The notes beneath the pieces were generated by a model. The model saw only the letters and a program-made list of their open reading frames with translations. It was not told the origin of the DNA and made no database searches. 64,000 bases of DNA from Streptomyces spectabilis (GTDB lineage: Bacteria; Actinomycetota; Actinomycetes; Streptomycetales; Streptomycetaceae): the NCBI RefSeq assembly GCF_008704795.1, contig NZ_CP023690.1, positions 5,962,501 to 6,026,500 on the forward strand. Direction: 5' to 3'. Positions 27,036 to 35,097 of this stretch are shown in pieces (positions within the stretch are counted from its first letter, which is position 1; each line of letters opens with the position of its first letter). Both the position numbers and the translations under genes were made by a program.

Positions 27036-28490
27036 ATGCGCGCTGTGCGCACGAAGGTCCTGATGGCGGTGGCCACGGCCGCCGCGGCCACCGGGGGCCT
27101 GGTGGTTCCGCTCGCGGGCACGGCCGCCGCCGCGCCCGCACCGGCCGCGAAGGCCGCCGCCGACTTCAACGGCGACGGCTACGGCGACGTGGTCCTCGCC
27201 ACCCCCGACGCGACCGTGAACGGCGTCAAGAAGGCCGGGCACGTCGCCGTCCTGTACGGGTCGGCGGACGGGGTCGCGGGCGGGCGCAAGCAGCTGGTGA
27301 GCCAGGCCTCGGCGAAGGTGCCGGGGGTGCCGGAGGAGCGGGACCGGTTCGGCGCCGCGTACGACACCGGGGACATGGACGGCGACGGGTACGCGGACCT
27401 GGTCGTCGGGGTGTCGGGCGAGAACGAGCAGCGCGGCCTCATGACCGTGCTGTGGGGCGGCAGGGGCGGGCTCGTCCACGGCGGTCTGAGCATGACCTCG
27501 CTGCGCACGGACGACGTGCACTACGGCGGGTCCCTGGTCGTCGGCGACTTCGACGGCGACGGCAAGCAGCAGCTCGCCACGCGCTCCTACTGGGGCGCGG
27601 TCAGCCTGTCCGGCGACGGCTTCACCCGGACCCGGGCCCCGAAGCAGCAGCGCCTGAGCCTTCATGCCGACGACACCTTCCCGGTCATCGAGCGCCTGGA
27701 GGCGGGGGACTACGACGGCGACGGTGACGACGACCTGATCGCCTCCGGCATCGCGAACATGGAGGCCGACGAGCCGGGCGCCCGGCTCTTCTACTGGCGG
27801 GGCGGCCGCACCGGCGTGACGTTCACCAGGCCGTCCGCCGTGCTGCCCGAGACCGTCGTCGGCATCGAGGGCTCCGGAGACGTCGACAAGGACGGGTACG
27901 AGGACCTCGTGATCACCGACAGGTCCACGGCCAAGGGCGGCCAGGTCGGCGTCTACTACGGCGGCGGGCGCGGCCCCGGCAGCGGCGGCGGCACCGTGCT
28001 CGACCAGGACAGCCCCGGCGTACCGGACGAGGGCGAGGACGGCGACGAGTTCGGCACGAGCGCCTCGGTCGGCGACGTCGACGGGGACGGCTACGCCGAC
28101 GTCGCGGTCGGCGCCCCGGGCGAGGACGTGGACGGCAGGTCCGCCACCGGCGCGGTGCACCTCCTCAAGGGCTCCGCTGCCGGGCTCACCGGCACCGGCG
28201 CACAGGTCCTCGACCAGGGCACGGCGGGCGTGCCGGGCGCGGCCGAGGACGACGACCGCTTCGGCTCCGCGGTCCAGGTGCGCGACACCGACGGCGACGG
28301 CAGGGCGGAGGTCGTCGTGGCCGCGTCCGGCGAGGACGTGTTCCCCGGCGCCCGGTGGAACGACGGCTCCGCCTGGGTGCTGCGGGGCGCGGCGGGCGGG
28401 GTCACCACCGCCGGGGCGTACTCGCTGAGCGAGAAGGCCTTCGGCCTGACGTACCAGAACAAGCGGTTCGGGTCCGTGCTCGGCCGCTGA
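27036..28490 (+). CDS. secreted FG-GAP/VCBS repeat protein (beta-propeller)
   Basis: 484 residues. Signal peptide about 1-31 (RAVRTKVLMAVATAAAATGG ... AAAAPAP) and then seven calcium-loop repeats of the type D-x-DGDGxxD-hydrophobic (for example DFNGDGYGDVVL, DMDGDGYADLVVG, DYDGDGDDDL, DTDGDGRAEVVVA), which form an integrin-alpha-like seven-bladed propeller. Several blades carry the GAPGEDV/GVSGEN signature. The role is unknown; such proteins may bind surfaces, polysaccharide or other proteins outside the cell. ATG at 27036 with GGAG about 10 nt upstream; a longer GTG reading at 26985 lacks support. Confidence 0.88.
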   Translation: MRAVRTKVLMAVATAAAATGGLVVPLAGTAAAAPAPAAKAAADFNGDGYGDVVLATPDATVNGVKKAGHVAVLYGSADGVAGGRKQLVSQASAKVPGVPEERDRFGAAYDTGDMDGDGYADLVVGVSGENEQRGLMTVLWGGRGGLVHGGLSMTSLRTDDVHYGGSLVVGDFDGDGKQQLATRSYWGAVSLSGDGFTRTRAPKQQRLSLHADDTFPVIERLEAGDYDGDGDDDLIASGIANMEADEPGARLFYWRGGRTGVTFTRPSAVLPETVVGIEGSGDVDKDGYEDLVITDRSTAKGGQVGVYYGGGRGPGSGGGTVLDQDSPGVPDEGEDGDEFGTSASVGDVDGDGYADVAVGAPGEDVDGRSATGAVHLLKGSAAGLTGTGAQVLDQGTAGVPGAAEDDDRFGSAVQVRDTDGDGRAEVVVAASGEDVFPGARWNDGSAWVLRGAAGGVTTAGAYSLSEKAFGLTYQNKRFGSVLGR

Positions 28491-28494
28491 ACCG

Positions 28495-28530
28495 CCGTGG
28501 TGGGGGCGCGGGCCGGGGCCCCCACCACGG
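28495..28530. terminator. bidirectional hairpin terminator
   Basis: CCGTGGTGGGGGC (28495-28507) pairs with GCCCCCACCACGG (28518-28530) between the convergent propeller and accE genes. Confidence 0.8.
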
Positions 28531-28533
28531 GCG

Positions 28534-28740
28534 TCACACGGGCCAGTACGTGCGGCCCCAGGACGCGGGTCCCGGCTGCGGCAGGCGCTCGCGGGCCACC
28601 CGGGCCGGGTCCGCCCAGGCGTCCGGGGTGCGGGGCGCGCCGGACGGCGCCTGCGCGGCCGCCGCGGCGCGCGCCTGGACCACCGCCAGGGCGGCGGCCA
28701 GCTCCTCGGGGGTCGGGTTGCCCCGTACGACCTTGATCAC
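28534..28740 (-). CDS. accE: acyl-CoA carboxylase epsilon subunit
   Basis: 68 residues beginning IKVVRGNPTPEELAAALAV, the conserved N-terminal helix of actinobacterial AccE, and ending in the aromatic WGRTYWPV. Epsilon subunits stabilise and activate the carboxyltransferase/biotin carboxylase complex of propionyl-CoA carboxylase. GTG at 28740 with GAGGAG 8 nt upstream. It follows pccB by 44 nt in the same direction and forms an operon with it. Confidence 0.92.
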   Translation of the reverse strand: MIKVVRGNPTPEELAAALAVVQARAAAAAQAPSGAPRTPDAWADPARVARERLPQPGPASWGRTYWPV

Positions 28741-28784
28741 GAATGGGCTCCTCGGGGGTCGGGACACAGCCGTGTGCGGCCGGG

Positions 28785-30437
28785 CTACAGCGGGATGTTG
28801 CCGTGCTTCTTCGGAGGCAGGGACTCCCGCTTCGTCCGCAGCTGACGCAGGCCGCGCACGAGGTGCGAGCGGGTCTCGGAAGGCATGATCACGGCGTCGA
28901 CGTAACCGCGCTCGGCGGCCGTGTACGGGTTCAGGAGCGTGTCCTCGTACTCCTGGATGAGCCGCGCCCGGGTCTCCTCCTGGGCGGCCCCGTCCCCGGC
29001 CGCCGCGATGGTGCGGCGGTGCAGGATGTTCACCGCGCCCTGCGCGCCCATCACCGCGATCTGGGCGGTCGGCCAGGCCAGGTTGAGGTCCGCGCCCAGG
29101 TGCTTGGAGCCCATCACGTCGTACGCGCCGCCGAAGGCCTTGCGCGTGATCACGGTGATCAGCGGGACCGTCGCCTCGGCGTACGCGTAGATCAGCTTGG
29201 CGCCGCGGCGGATGATGCCCTCGTGCTCCTGGCCGACGCCCGGCAGGAAGCCCGGCACGTCCACGAACGTCAGGACGGGCACGTTGAACGCGTCGCAGGT
29301 GCGCACGAAGCGCGCGGCCTTCTCGCTCGCGTCGATGTCGAGACACCCCGCGAACTGCATCGGCTGGTTGGCGACGATGCCCACCGGGTGGCCCTCGACG
29401 CGGCCGAAGCCGGTGAGGATGTTCGGCGCGAACAGTGGCTGCGTCTCGAAGAAGTCCGCGTCGTCCAGGACGTGCTCGACCACCGTGTGCATGTCGTACG
29501 GCTGGTTGGCGCTGTCCGGCACCAGGACGTCGAGCTCGCGGTCCTCGTCGGTCGGCTCCAGGTCCGCCTCCTCGGGGAAGACCGGGGGCTCGCTGAGGTT
29601 GTTCGACGGCAGGTACGAGAGCAGCGACTTGACGTACTCGATGGCGTCCTTCTCGTCGCCCGCCATGTGGTGCGCGACGCCGGAGGTCGCGTTGTGCGTG
29701 CGGGCGCCGCCCAGCTCCTCGAAGCCGACGTCCTCGCCGGTGACGGTCTTGATGACGTCGGGGCCCGTGATGAACATGTGCGAGGTCTGGTCGACCATCA
29801 CCGTGAAGTCGGTGATCGCGGGGGAGTACACGGCGCCGCCCGCGCACGGCCCGACGACGAGGCTGATCTGCGGGATCACCCCGGACGCGTGCGTGTTGCG
29901 GCGGAAGATCTCGCCGTACATGCCGAGGGCCATCACGCCCTCCTGGATGCGGGCGCCGCCCGAGTCGTTGATGCCGACGACCGGACAGCCCGTCTTCAGG
30001 GCGAAGTCCATGACCTTCATGATCTTCTGGCCGAAGACCTCGCCGAGCGAGCCGCCGAGGACCGTGAAGTCCTGCGAGAAGACGGCGACCGGGCGGCCGT
30101 CGACCGTGCCGTAGCCGGTCACCACGCCGTCCCCGTACGGGCGGTTGTGCTCCATGCCGAAGTCGGTGGAGCGGTGCCGGGCGAACTCGTCGAGCTCCAC
30201 GAACGAGCCCTCGTCCAGGAGCAGCTCGATCCGCTCGCGTGCCGTCAACTTCCCCTTGGCGTGCTGCTTCTCGACCGCGCGCGCCGAACCGGCGTGGTTC
30301 GCCTCCTCGATGCGGCGCCGCAGGTCGGCCAGCTTCCCCGCGGTCGTGTGGATGTCGGCACCGGGATCGCCCCCGGGGGGCGCCTGGGACTCCTGGGGCT
30401 GCGCGGAAGGCTGCTTGGGCTCGTGCGGCTCGGACAT
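28785..30437 (-). CDS. pccB: propionyl-CoA carboxylase beta subunit (carboxyltransferase)
   Basis: 550 residues. It transfers carboxyl from biotin to propionyl- (or acetyl-) CoA, giving methylmalonyl-CoA for odd-chain metabolism and polyketide extenders. Crotonase-fold motifs are clear: [13 protein letters not shown] (N-terminal oxyanion glycines), [21 protein letters not shown] and [13 protein letters not shown] (C-terminal oxyanion site). The ATG at 30437 gives a 40-residue Gln/Pro-rich leader before the core. It is divergent from the biotin ligase gene and followed by accE. Confidence 0.94.
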   Translation of the reverse strand: MSEPHEPKQPSAQPQESQAPPGGDPGADIHTTAGKLADLRRRIEEANHAGSARAVEKQHAKGKLTARERIELLLDEGSFVELDEFARHRSTDFGMEHNRPYGDGVVTGYGTVDGRPVAVFSQDFTVLGGSLGEVFGQKIMKVMDFALKTGCPVVGINDSGGARIQEGVMALGMYGEIFRRNTHASGVIPQISLVVGPCAGGAVYSPAITDFTVMVDQTSHMFITGPDVIKTVTGEDVGFEELGGARTHNATSGVAHHMAGDEKDAIEYVKSLLSYLPSNNLSEPPVFPEEADLEPTDEDRELDVLVPDSANQPYDMHTVVEHVLDDADFFETQPLFAPNILTGFGRVEGHPVGIVANQPMQFAGCLDIDASEKAARFVRTCDAFNVPVLTFVDVPGFLPGVGQEHEGIIRRGAKLIYAYAEATVPLITVITRKAFGGAYDVMGSKHLGADLNLAWPTAQIAVMGAQGAVNILHRRTIAAAGDGAAQEETRARLIQEYEDTLLNPYTAAERGYVDAVIMPSETRSHLVRGLRQLRTKRESLPPKKHGNIPL

Positions 30438-30505
30438 CGGGACGCGGCTCCCTGCCTGCTCAAAGGGGACGGTGAGGGGCTTACGACGCTGGCTACTGAC
30501 TCGTA

Positions 30506-30525
30506 GCGTATCGGCGCGGATACGC
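30506..30525. promoter_or_regulatory. palindrome GCGTATC-N6-GATACGC between pccB and birA
   Basis: Perfect 7-bp arms (30506-30512 and 30519-30525) with a 6-nt spacer in the 127-bp divergent region. The position allows control of both carboxylase and biotin ligase. The binding protein is unknown. Confidence 0.45.
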
Positions 30526-30564
30526 CTGTGCAGTGCGGCGTTTACCACACCTAGGGTGGCTTGC

Positions 30565-31427
30565 ATGACGCCGTCGAATGACCAAGAGAACCCCGGGAAC
30601 CGCTGGAGCGACCTGGACCGCCCGCCCCTCGACGAGGGCGCGCTGCGCCGCGCCCTCGTCCGCGACGGCGGGCTCTACCGCTCCCTGGAGGTGGTGGCGT
30701 CCACCGGCTCCACCAACAGCGACCTGGCGGCCCGCGCCGACGAGCTGCCCGAGGGCGCCGTGCTCGTCGCCGAGGCGCAGAGCGCGGCGCGCGGCCGCCT
30801 CGACCGGCGCTGGACCGCGCCCGCGCGCTCGGGCCTGTTCTTCTCCGTCCTGCTCAAGCCGGAGGAGGTGCCCGTCGAACGGTGGGGCTGGCTGCCCCTG
30901 CTCACCGGCGTCGCCGTCGCCACCGGGCTTTCCCGGGCGGCCGGGGTCGACACCGCGCTGAAGTGGCCCAACGACCTGCTCGTCACGGTCGACGGCCAGG
31001 AGCGCAAGGCCGGGGGCATCCTCGCCGAGCGCGCGGGCGCCACCGGCGTCGTCATCGGCATCGGCCTCAACGTCACCCTGCGCGCCGCGGAACTCCCCGT
31101 GCCGCACGCGGGCTCCCTCGCCCTCGCGGGCGCGGTGAGCACCGACCGCGACCCGCTCCTGCGGGCCGTCCTGCGGAGCCTGGAGCGCTGGTACGGCGAC
31201 TGGCGCGGGGCCGGGGGCGACCCAGCGGCGTGCGGGCTCCAGGAGACGTACGCGGCGGGCTGCGCGACGCTCGGCCGCGCGGTGCGGGCCGAGCTGCCCG
31301 GGGGCGCGTGGTCTCCGGCGAGGCCGTGGCGGTGGACGGGGACGGGCGGCTGGTCCTGGCCACGGGGGCCGGGGTGCGGGAGCCCATCGCGGCGGGGGAC
31401 GTGGTGCATGTGCGGGGCACCGACTGA
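30565..31427 (+). pseudogene. birA: biotin-[acetyl-CoA-carboxylase] ligase with an apparent C-terminal frameshift
   Basis: From ATG 30565 the frame encodes a class I biotin ligase (TGSTNSDLAARA, AQSAARGRLDRRW, KWPNDLL, KAGGILAE, VIGIGLNV) without an N-terminal HTH. After RAELPGG (near 31300) the frame turns into Trp/Arg/Gly-rich nonsense and runs to 31584, while the expected C-terminal domain (VVSGEAVAVDGDGRLVLA ... GDVVHVRGTD) continues one frame over and stops at 31427. The switch falls at the G run 31300-31304; one extra G would restore a 287-residue enzyme. As biotin ligase should be essential next to biotin-dependent carboxylases, a sequencing error is the first suspect; an out-of-frame tail is the alternative. 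Confidence 0.8.
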
Positions 31428-31455
31428 CCGGGGGCTCCGCCCCCGGACCCCCGCT

Positions 31456-31501
31456 CCTCAAACGCCGGAGGGGCTATTCGTAGCCCGTCCGGCGTTTGAG
31501 G
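31456..31501. repeat. dispersed palindromic element, inverted pair with TTCG loop
   Basis: Two 21-nt arms, each with the core CCTCAAACGCCGG or its complement, form a hairpin (one mismatch) around a TTCG tetraloop, right after the biotin ligase gene. A second hairpin (CAAGGGGGC/GCCCCCTTG, 31533-31553) follows. It may act as terminator or mRNA stabiliser. Confidence 0.8.
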
Positions 31502-31655
31502 ACGAGGCGCGGAGCGCCGATGAACGGGGGTCCAAGGGGGCGGAGCCCCCTTGTTCGGGAAGGGGCGGGTCGAGTCGGGAGTGAGCTGGGGCACACCTGC
31601 CGTAAAGTTGGCGCCGGTCGATATCTGACCGTGGCAGATCGGAAGGGCAGCAGGC

Positions 31656-32930
31656 GTGACCGTCGACGACACCGGCTCCGGCCAGGGCGCACACCCAGCC
31701 CCCGACGGTGAGCCCCGCGCGGCGGCGCCGTCGGCTTCCGAGGAGAGCCCTGAACCCGGCGCCAAGGACGACAAGCCGGACGACCCCTACCGGTCGGCGG
31801 GCCCGCACCAGCCGAAGGACCCCGGCCTGACGGCGGCCCTCGACCGCACGGCGAACCCGGGCAAGCCGGATGACCCGGACGACGAGAAGGACCCCCTGGC
31901 GCTCCGTCTGGAGCAGCTGATCCTCGGGGCCGACCGGCGCTACACCCCCTTCCAGGCCGCCCGCAGCGCGGGCGTCTCCATGGAGCTGGCGTCCCGCTTC
32001 TGGCGGGCCATGGGCTTCCCCGACATCGGCCAGGCCAAGGCGCTCACCGAGGCCGACGTGCTCGCCCTGCGCCGCCTCGCGGGCCTCGTCGAGGCGGGCC
32101 TGTTGAGCGAGGCGATGGCGGTGCAGGTGGCGCGGTCCACCGGGCAGACCACCGCGCGGCTCGCGGAGTGGCAGATCGACTCGTTCCTTGAGGGCCTCAC
32201 CGAGCCGCCCGAGCCGGGCATGACCCGTACGGAAGTCACGTATCCGCTCGTCGAGCTGCTGCTGCCCGAGCTGGAGGAGTTCCTCATCTATGTGTGGCGG
32301 CGTCAGCTCGCCGCCGCCACCGGCCGGGTCGTCCAGGCGGCCGACGACGAGGAGATGGTCGACCGGCGGCTCGCCGTCGGCTTCGCCGACCTCGTCGGTT
32401 TCACGCGGCTGACGCGGCGCATGGAGGAGGAGGAACTCGGCGAGCTCGTCGAGGCGTTCGAGACGACCGCCGCCGACCTGGTGGCCGCGCACGGCGGACG
32501 GCTCATCAAGACCCTCGGCGACGAGGTCCTCTTCGCCGCCGACGACGCCGGGATCGCGGCCGAGATCGCGCTGCGGCTCATCGAGACCATGGCGAACGAC
32601 GAGACCATGCCCGAGCTGCGCGTCGGCATCGCCTTCGGCACGGTGACGACCCGCATGGGAGACGTGTTCGGGACCACGGTGAACCTCGCGAGCCGCCTCA
32701 CCTCGATAGCGCCGCGGGACGCCGTGCTCGTGGACGGGGCGCTCGCCGAGGAGCTGACCAGGACCGGCGATGCCCCCGCGTCCGAGACGGAGGCCGCGGC
32801 GCTCGCCGAGCGCGCGGGGCAGGACGGCGGGGAACCGCCCTCGTACCGCTTCGCGCTCCAGCCGATGTGGCAGCGCCCCGTCCGCGGGCTCGGCATCGTC
32901 GAGCCCTGGCTGCTCACCCGCAGGGGCTGA
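31656..32930 (+). CDS. cya: class III adenylate cyclase with autoregulatory N-terminal domain
   Basis: 424 residues. An acidic, disordered N-terminus (1-80), a helical regulatory domain (about 81-225; YTPFQAARSAGVSMELASRF, LTEADVLALRRL) like the pH-sensing domain of M. tuberculosis Rv1264, then the cyclase catalytic domain. Metal ligands D245 (FADLVGFT) and D289 (LGDEVLF), adenine-selecting K285 and D336, and transition-state residues N343 and R347 are all present, so ATP-to-cAMP activity is expected. cAMP in Streptomyces affects germination and antibiotic production. GTG at 31656. It lies 2 kb from a c-di-GMP-type gene. Confidence 0.92.
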   Translation: MTVDDTGSGQGAHPAPDGEPRAAAPSASEESPEPGAKDDKPDDPYRSAGPHQPKDPGLTAALDRTANPGKPDDPDDEKDPLALRLEQLILGADRRYTPFQAARSAGVSMELASRFWRAMGFPDIGQAKALTEADVLALRRLAGLVEAGLLSEAMAVQVARSTGQTTARLAEWQIDSFLEGLTEPPEPGMTRTEVTYPLVELLLPELEEFLIYVWRRQLAAATGRVVQAADDEEMVDRRLAVGFADLVGFTRLTRRMEEEELGELVEAFETTAADLVAAHGGRLIKTLGDEVLFAADDAGIAAEIALRLIETMANDETMPELRVGIAFGTVTTRMGDVFGTTVNLASRLTSIAPRDAVLVDGALAEELTRTGDAPASETEAAALAERAGQDGGEPPSYRFALQPMWQRPVRGLGIVEPWLLTRRG

Positions 32931-32984
32931 CCCCGGCAGGGTCACGGGTACCCAAGGCGCGGCCCGGCTGACATCATCTCGGCG

Positions 32985-32996
32985 TAACGATCGTTA
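32985..32996. promoter_or_regulatory. palindrome TAACGATCGTTA, putative operator of the enoyl-CoA hydratase gene
   Basis: A perfect 12-bp palindrome ends 19 nt before the ATG at 33016. Its length and position suit a TetR-type repressor responding to acyl-CoA. No regulator gene is adjacent. Confidence 0.5.
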
Positions 32997-33015
32997 ACCG
33001 GGAGTTGGAGGGGTC

Positions 33016-33810
33016 ATGGGCGAGCAGCGGTTCGGGGAGTTCGTGGGGGTACGCCGGCACGGGCACGTGGCGGAGCTCGCGCTCGACCGGCCCAAGGCCA
33101 TGAACGCCGTGTCCAGCGCCATGGCCCGCTCCATCAGCGAGGCCTGCGACGCGCTCGGCGCGGACCGCGACGTGCACGTGGTGGTGCTGACCTCCACGCA
33201 CGAGCGGGCGTTCTGCGTGGGCGCCGACCTGAAGGAGCGCAACTCCCTCACCGACGCGGAGCTGGTGCGCCAGCGGCCCGTCACGCGGGCCGCGTACACC
33301 GGAGTGCTGGAGCTGCCGATGCCCACCGTCGCCGCCGTGCACGGCTACGCCCTCGGCGGCGGCTTCGAGCTGGCGCTGTCCTGCGACGTCATCGTCGCCG
33401 ACCCGACGGCCGTGGTCGGCCTGCCCGAGGTGTCCGTGGGCGTGCTCCCCGGCGGTGGCGGCACCCAGCTGCTGCCCCGGCGCGTGGGCGCCGCGCGGGC
33501 CGCCGAGCTGATCTTCTCCGCGCGCCGCGTCGAGGCGGCGGAGGCCAAGGAGCTCGGGCTCGTCGACCTGGTGGCGGGCGAGGGCGAGGACCGCGACGAG
33601 GCCCTGGCGCTCGCCGCCCGCATCGCCGCGAACTCGCCGGTCGGCCTTCGTGCCGCCAAGCGCGCGCTGCGCCTGGGCCACGGGCTCGATCTGCGCGCGG
33701 GCCTGGAGGTGGAGGACGCGGCCTGGCGGTCGGTGGCGTTCTCGGGGGACCGGGCCGAGGGCGTCGCGGCGTTCAACGAGAAGCGGAAGCCGGAGTGGCC
33801 CGGCGAGTAG
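33016..33810 (+). CDS. enoyl-CoA hydratase/isomerase family protein
   Basis: 264 residues of the crotonase fold: DRPKAMNAVSS, FCVGADLKER (first oxyanion-hole strand), GYALGGGFELALSCD (second), GVLPGGGGTQLLPR and the C-terminal helices. The Glu pair of classical hydratases is present as ELALSCD and PEVSVG. It probably hydrates enoyl-CoA in beta-oxidation or amino-acid breakdown. GGAGG at 33008-33012 precedes the ATG. A palindrome at 32985-32996 suggests acyl-responsive repression. Confidence 0.88.
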   Translation: MGEQRFGEFVGVRRHGHVAELALDRPKAMNAVSSAMARSISEACDALGADRDVHVVVLTSTHERAFCVGADLKERNSLTDAELVRQRPVTRAAYTGVLELPMPTVAAVHGYALGGGFELALSCDVIVADPTAVVGLPEVSVGVLPGGGGTQLLPRRVGAARAAELIFSARRVEAAEAKELGLVDLVAGEGEDRDEALALAARIAANSPVGLRAAKRALRLGHGLDLRAGLEVEDAAWRSVAFSGDRAEGVAAFNEKRKPEWPGE

Positions 33811-33875
33811 GGCCGCGCGCCGGGGCTGTCCTGCCTCGCTTCTCCCTTTGCGTGGAATGTCCGTAACCTGGAGTG

Positions 33876-35018
33876 ATGGGACAGGACGTTCGGTTGCGCG
33901 CTGTCGTGGCGCTCGCGCAGGGGATGGCCGCCGCGCACACCCCGCGCGGGTCCTGGCGGGCGGCCGCCCAGGGCGCCCGGCGGGCCCTCGACGGGAGCTT
34001 CGCCGCGCTGTCCGTGTGGGAGCGCGAGCGCGGGCGCCTGCGCGTTCTCGCGAACGCCGGGGAGCTGGCCGCGGGGGAGGAGGAGTTCCCCGAGGACGAG
34101 GCCTACCCCGTCCACCAGTTCCCGGAGATCACCGAGTTCCTGCACGAGCGCTGGGCCGGCGGCGGCGAGCCGCACGCCTGGGTGGAGACCGCGCGGGGGC
34201 CCGGCGGCGGCGAGCGCGCGGGCTACTGCCACCAGCGGGTCGCCGCGCTGCGCAGGCGCGGGCGCGGCTGCTGCGTGGTGGCCCCGATCGTGCTCCGCGG
34301 GCGCGCCTGGGGCGAGCTGTACGTGGCGCGGCCGGTGGGCGCGCCGGTCTTCGACCGCGCCGACGCGGACTTCGCCACCGTCCTCGCGGCCGTGGTGGCC
34401 GCCGGGATCGCCCAGACCGAGCGTCTCGAAGAGGCCCGGCGGCTGGCCTTCACGGACTCCCTCACCGGCCTCGCCAACCGGCGCGCGGTCGACGTGCGGC
34501 TCGACGAGGCCGTGGAGCGGCACCGGACCGAGGGCGTCGTCGTCAGCCTCGTCGTCTGCGACGTGAACGGGCTCAAGCAGGTCAACGACCGGCTCGGGCA
34601 CGCGGTCGGCGACCGGCTCCTGGAGCGGTTCGGCTCGCTGCTCTCGCTGTGCGGGGCGATGCTGCCCGGAGCCCTCGCGGCGCGGCTCGGCGGCGACGAG
34701 TTCTGCCTCCTGTCGGTCGGGCCGACCTCGGACGAGGTGGTGCGGGTCGCCGACGAACTGTGCGTGCGCGCGTACGAGTTGGAGCTGGGCGAGGGGGTCG
34801 CCTGCGGGGTCGCGTCGACGGGGGATCCGATCGGGCCCGTGCGGTCGGCCCGGCGCCTGTTCCGGCTCGCGGACGCGGCGCAGTACCGGGCGAAGGGGGC
34901 GCGGGCGGTGAAGCCGGTGGTCGCCGGGCGCGAGGGCGCCGACGATCCGGTGGTGCGCCTCGCGGACGAGGCGGCGGCCCCCGCGCGGGGCGAGCGGCGC
35001 CGCTTCCGGGGGCGGTAG
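33876..35018 (+). CDS. cdgE: GAF-GGDEF protein, putative diguanylate cyclase
   Basis: 380 residues. A GAF-like sensor domain (about 15-175) precedes a GGDEF domain (about 188-345) with DSLTGLANRRA, DVNGLKQVNDRLGHAVGD and an intact RLGGDEF signature, so synthesis of c-di-GMP from two GTP is expected. No RxxD inhibitory site is seen before the GGDEF motif, hence product inhibition may be absent. In Streptomyces c-di-GMP acts through BldD to hold cells in vegetative growth. Position and architecture agree with the protein I recall as CdgE of S. coelicolor. The start (ATG 33876 or GTG 33873) is uncertain because GGAG is very close. Confidence 0.82.
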   Translation: MGQDVRLRAVVALAQGMAAAHTPRGSWRAAAQGARRALDGSFAALSVWERERGRLRVLANAGELAAGEEEFPEDEAYPVHQFPEITEFLHERWAGGGEPHAWVETARGPGGGERAGYCHQRVAALRRRGRGCCVVAPIVLRGRAWGELYVARPVGAPVFDRADADFATVLAAVVAAGIAQTERLEEARRLAFTDSLTGLANRRAVDVRLDEAVERHRTEGVVVSLVVCDVNGLKQVNDRLGHAVGDRLLERFGSLLSLCGAMLPGALAARLGGDEFCLLSVGPTSDEVVRVADELCVRAYELELGEGVACGVASTGDPIGPVRSARRLFRLADAAQYRAKGARAVKPVVAGREGADDPVVRLADEAAAPARGERRRFRGR

Positions 35019-35097
35019 CCCGGCGCGGGCGGGCTCGGGCCCGCCCGTCCTGAGTTCACCAGTGACACCGCGAGTTTCAGTGCGTACGCTCCTGAAT

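Noticed and set aside
35049..35070. TCACCAGTGA upstream of hutH as a BldD box
   Set aside because: The half-site order and spacing do not fit the BldD consensus closely enough.
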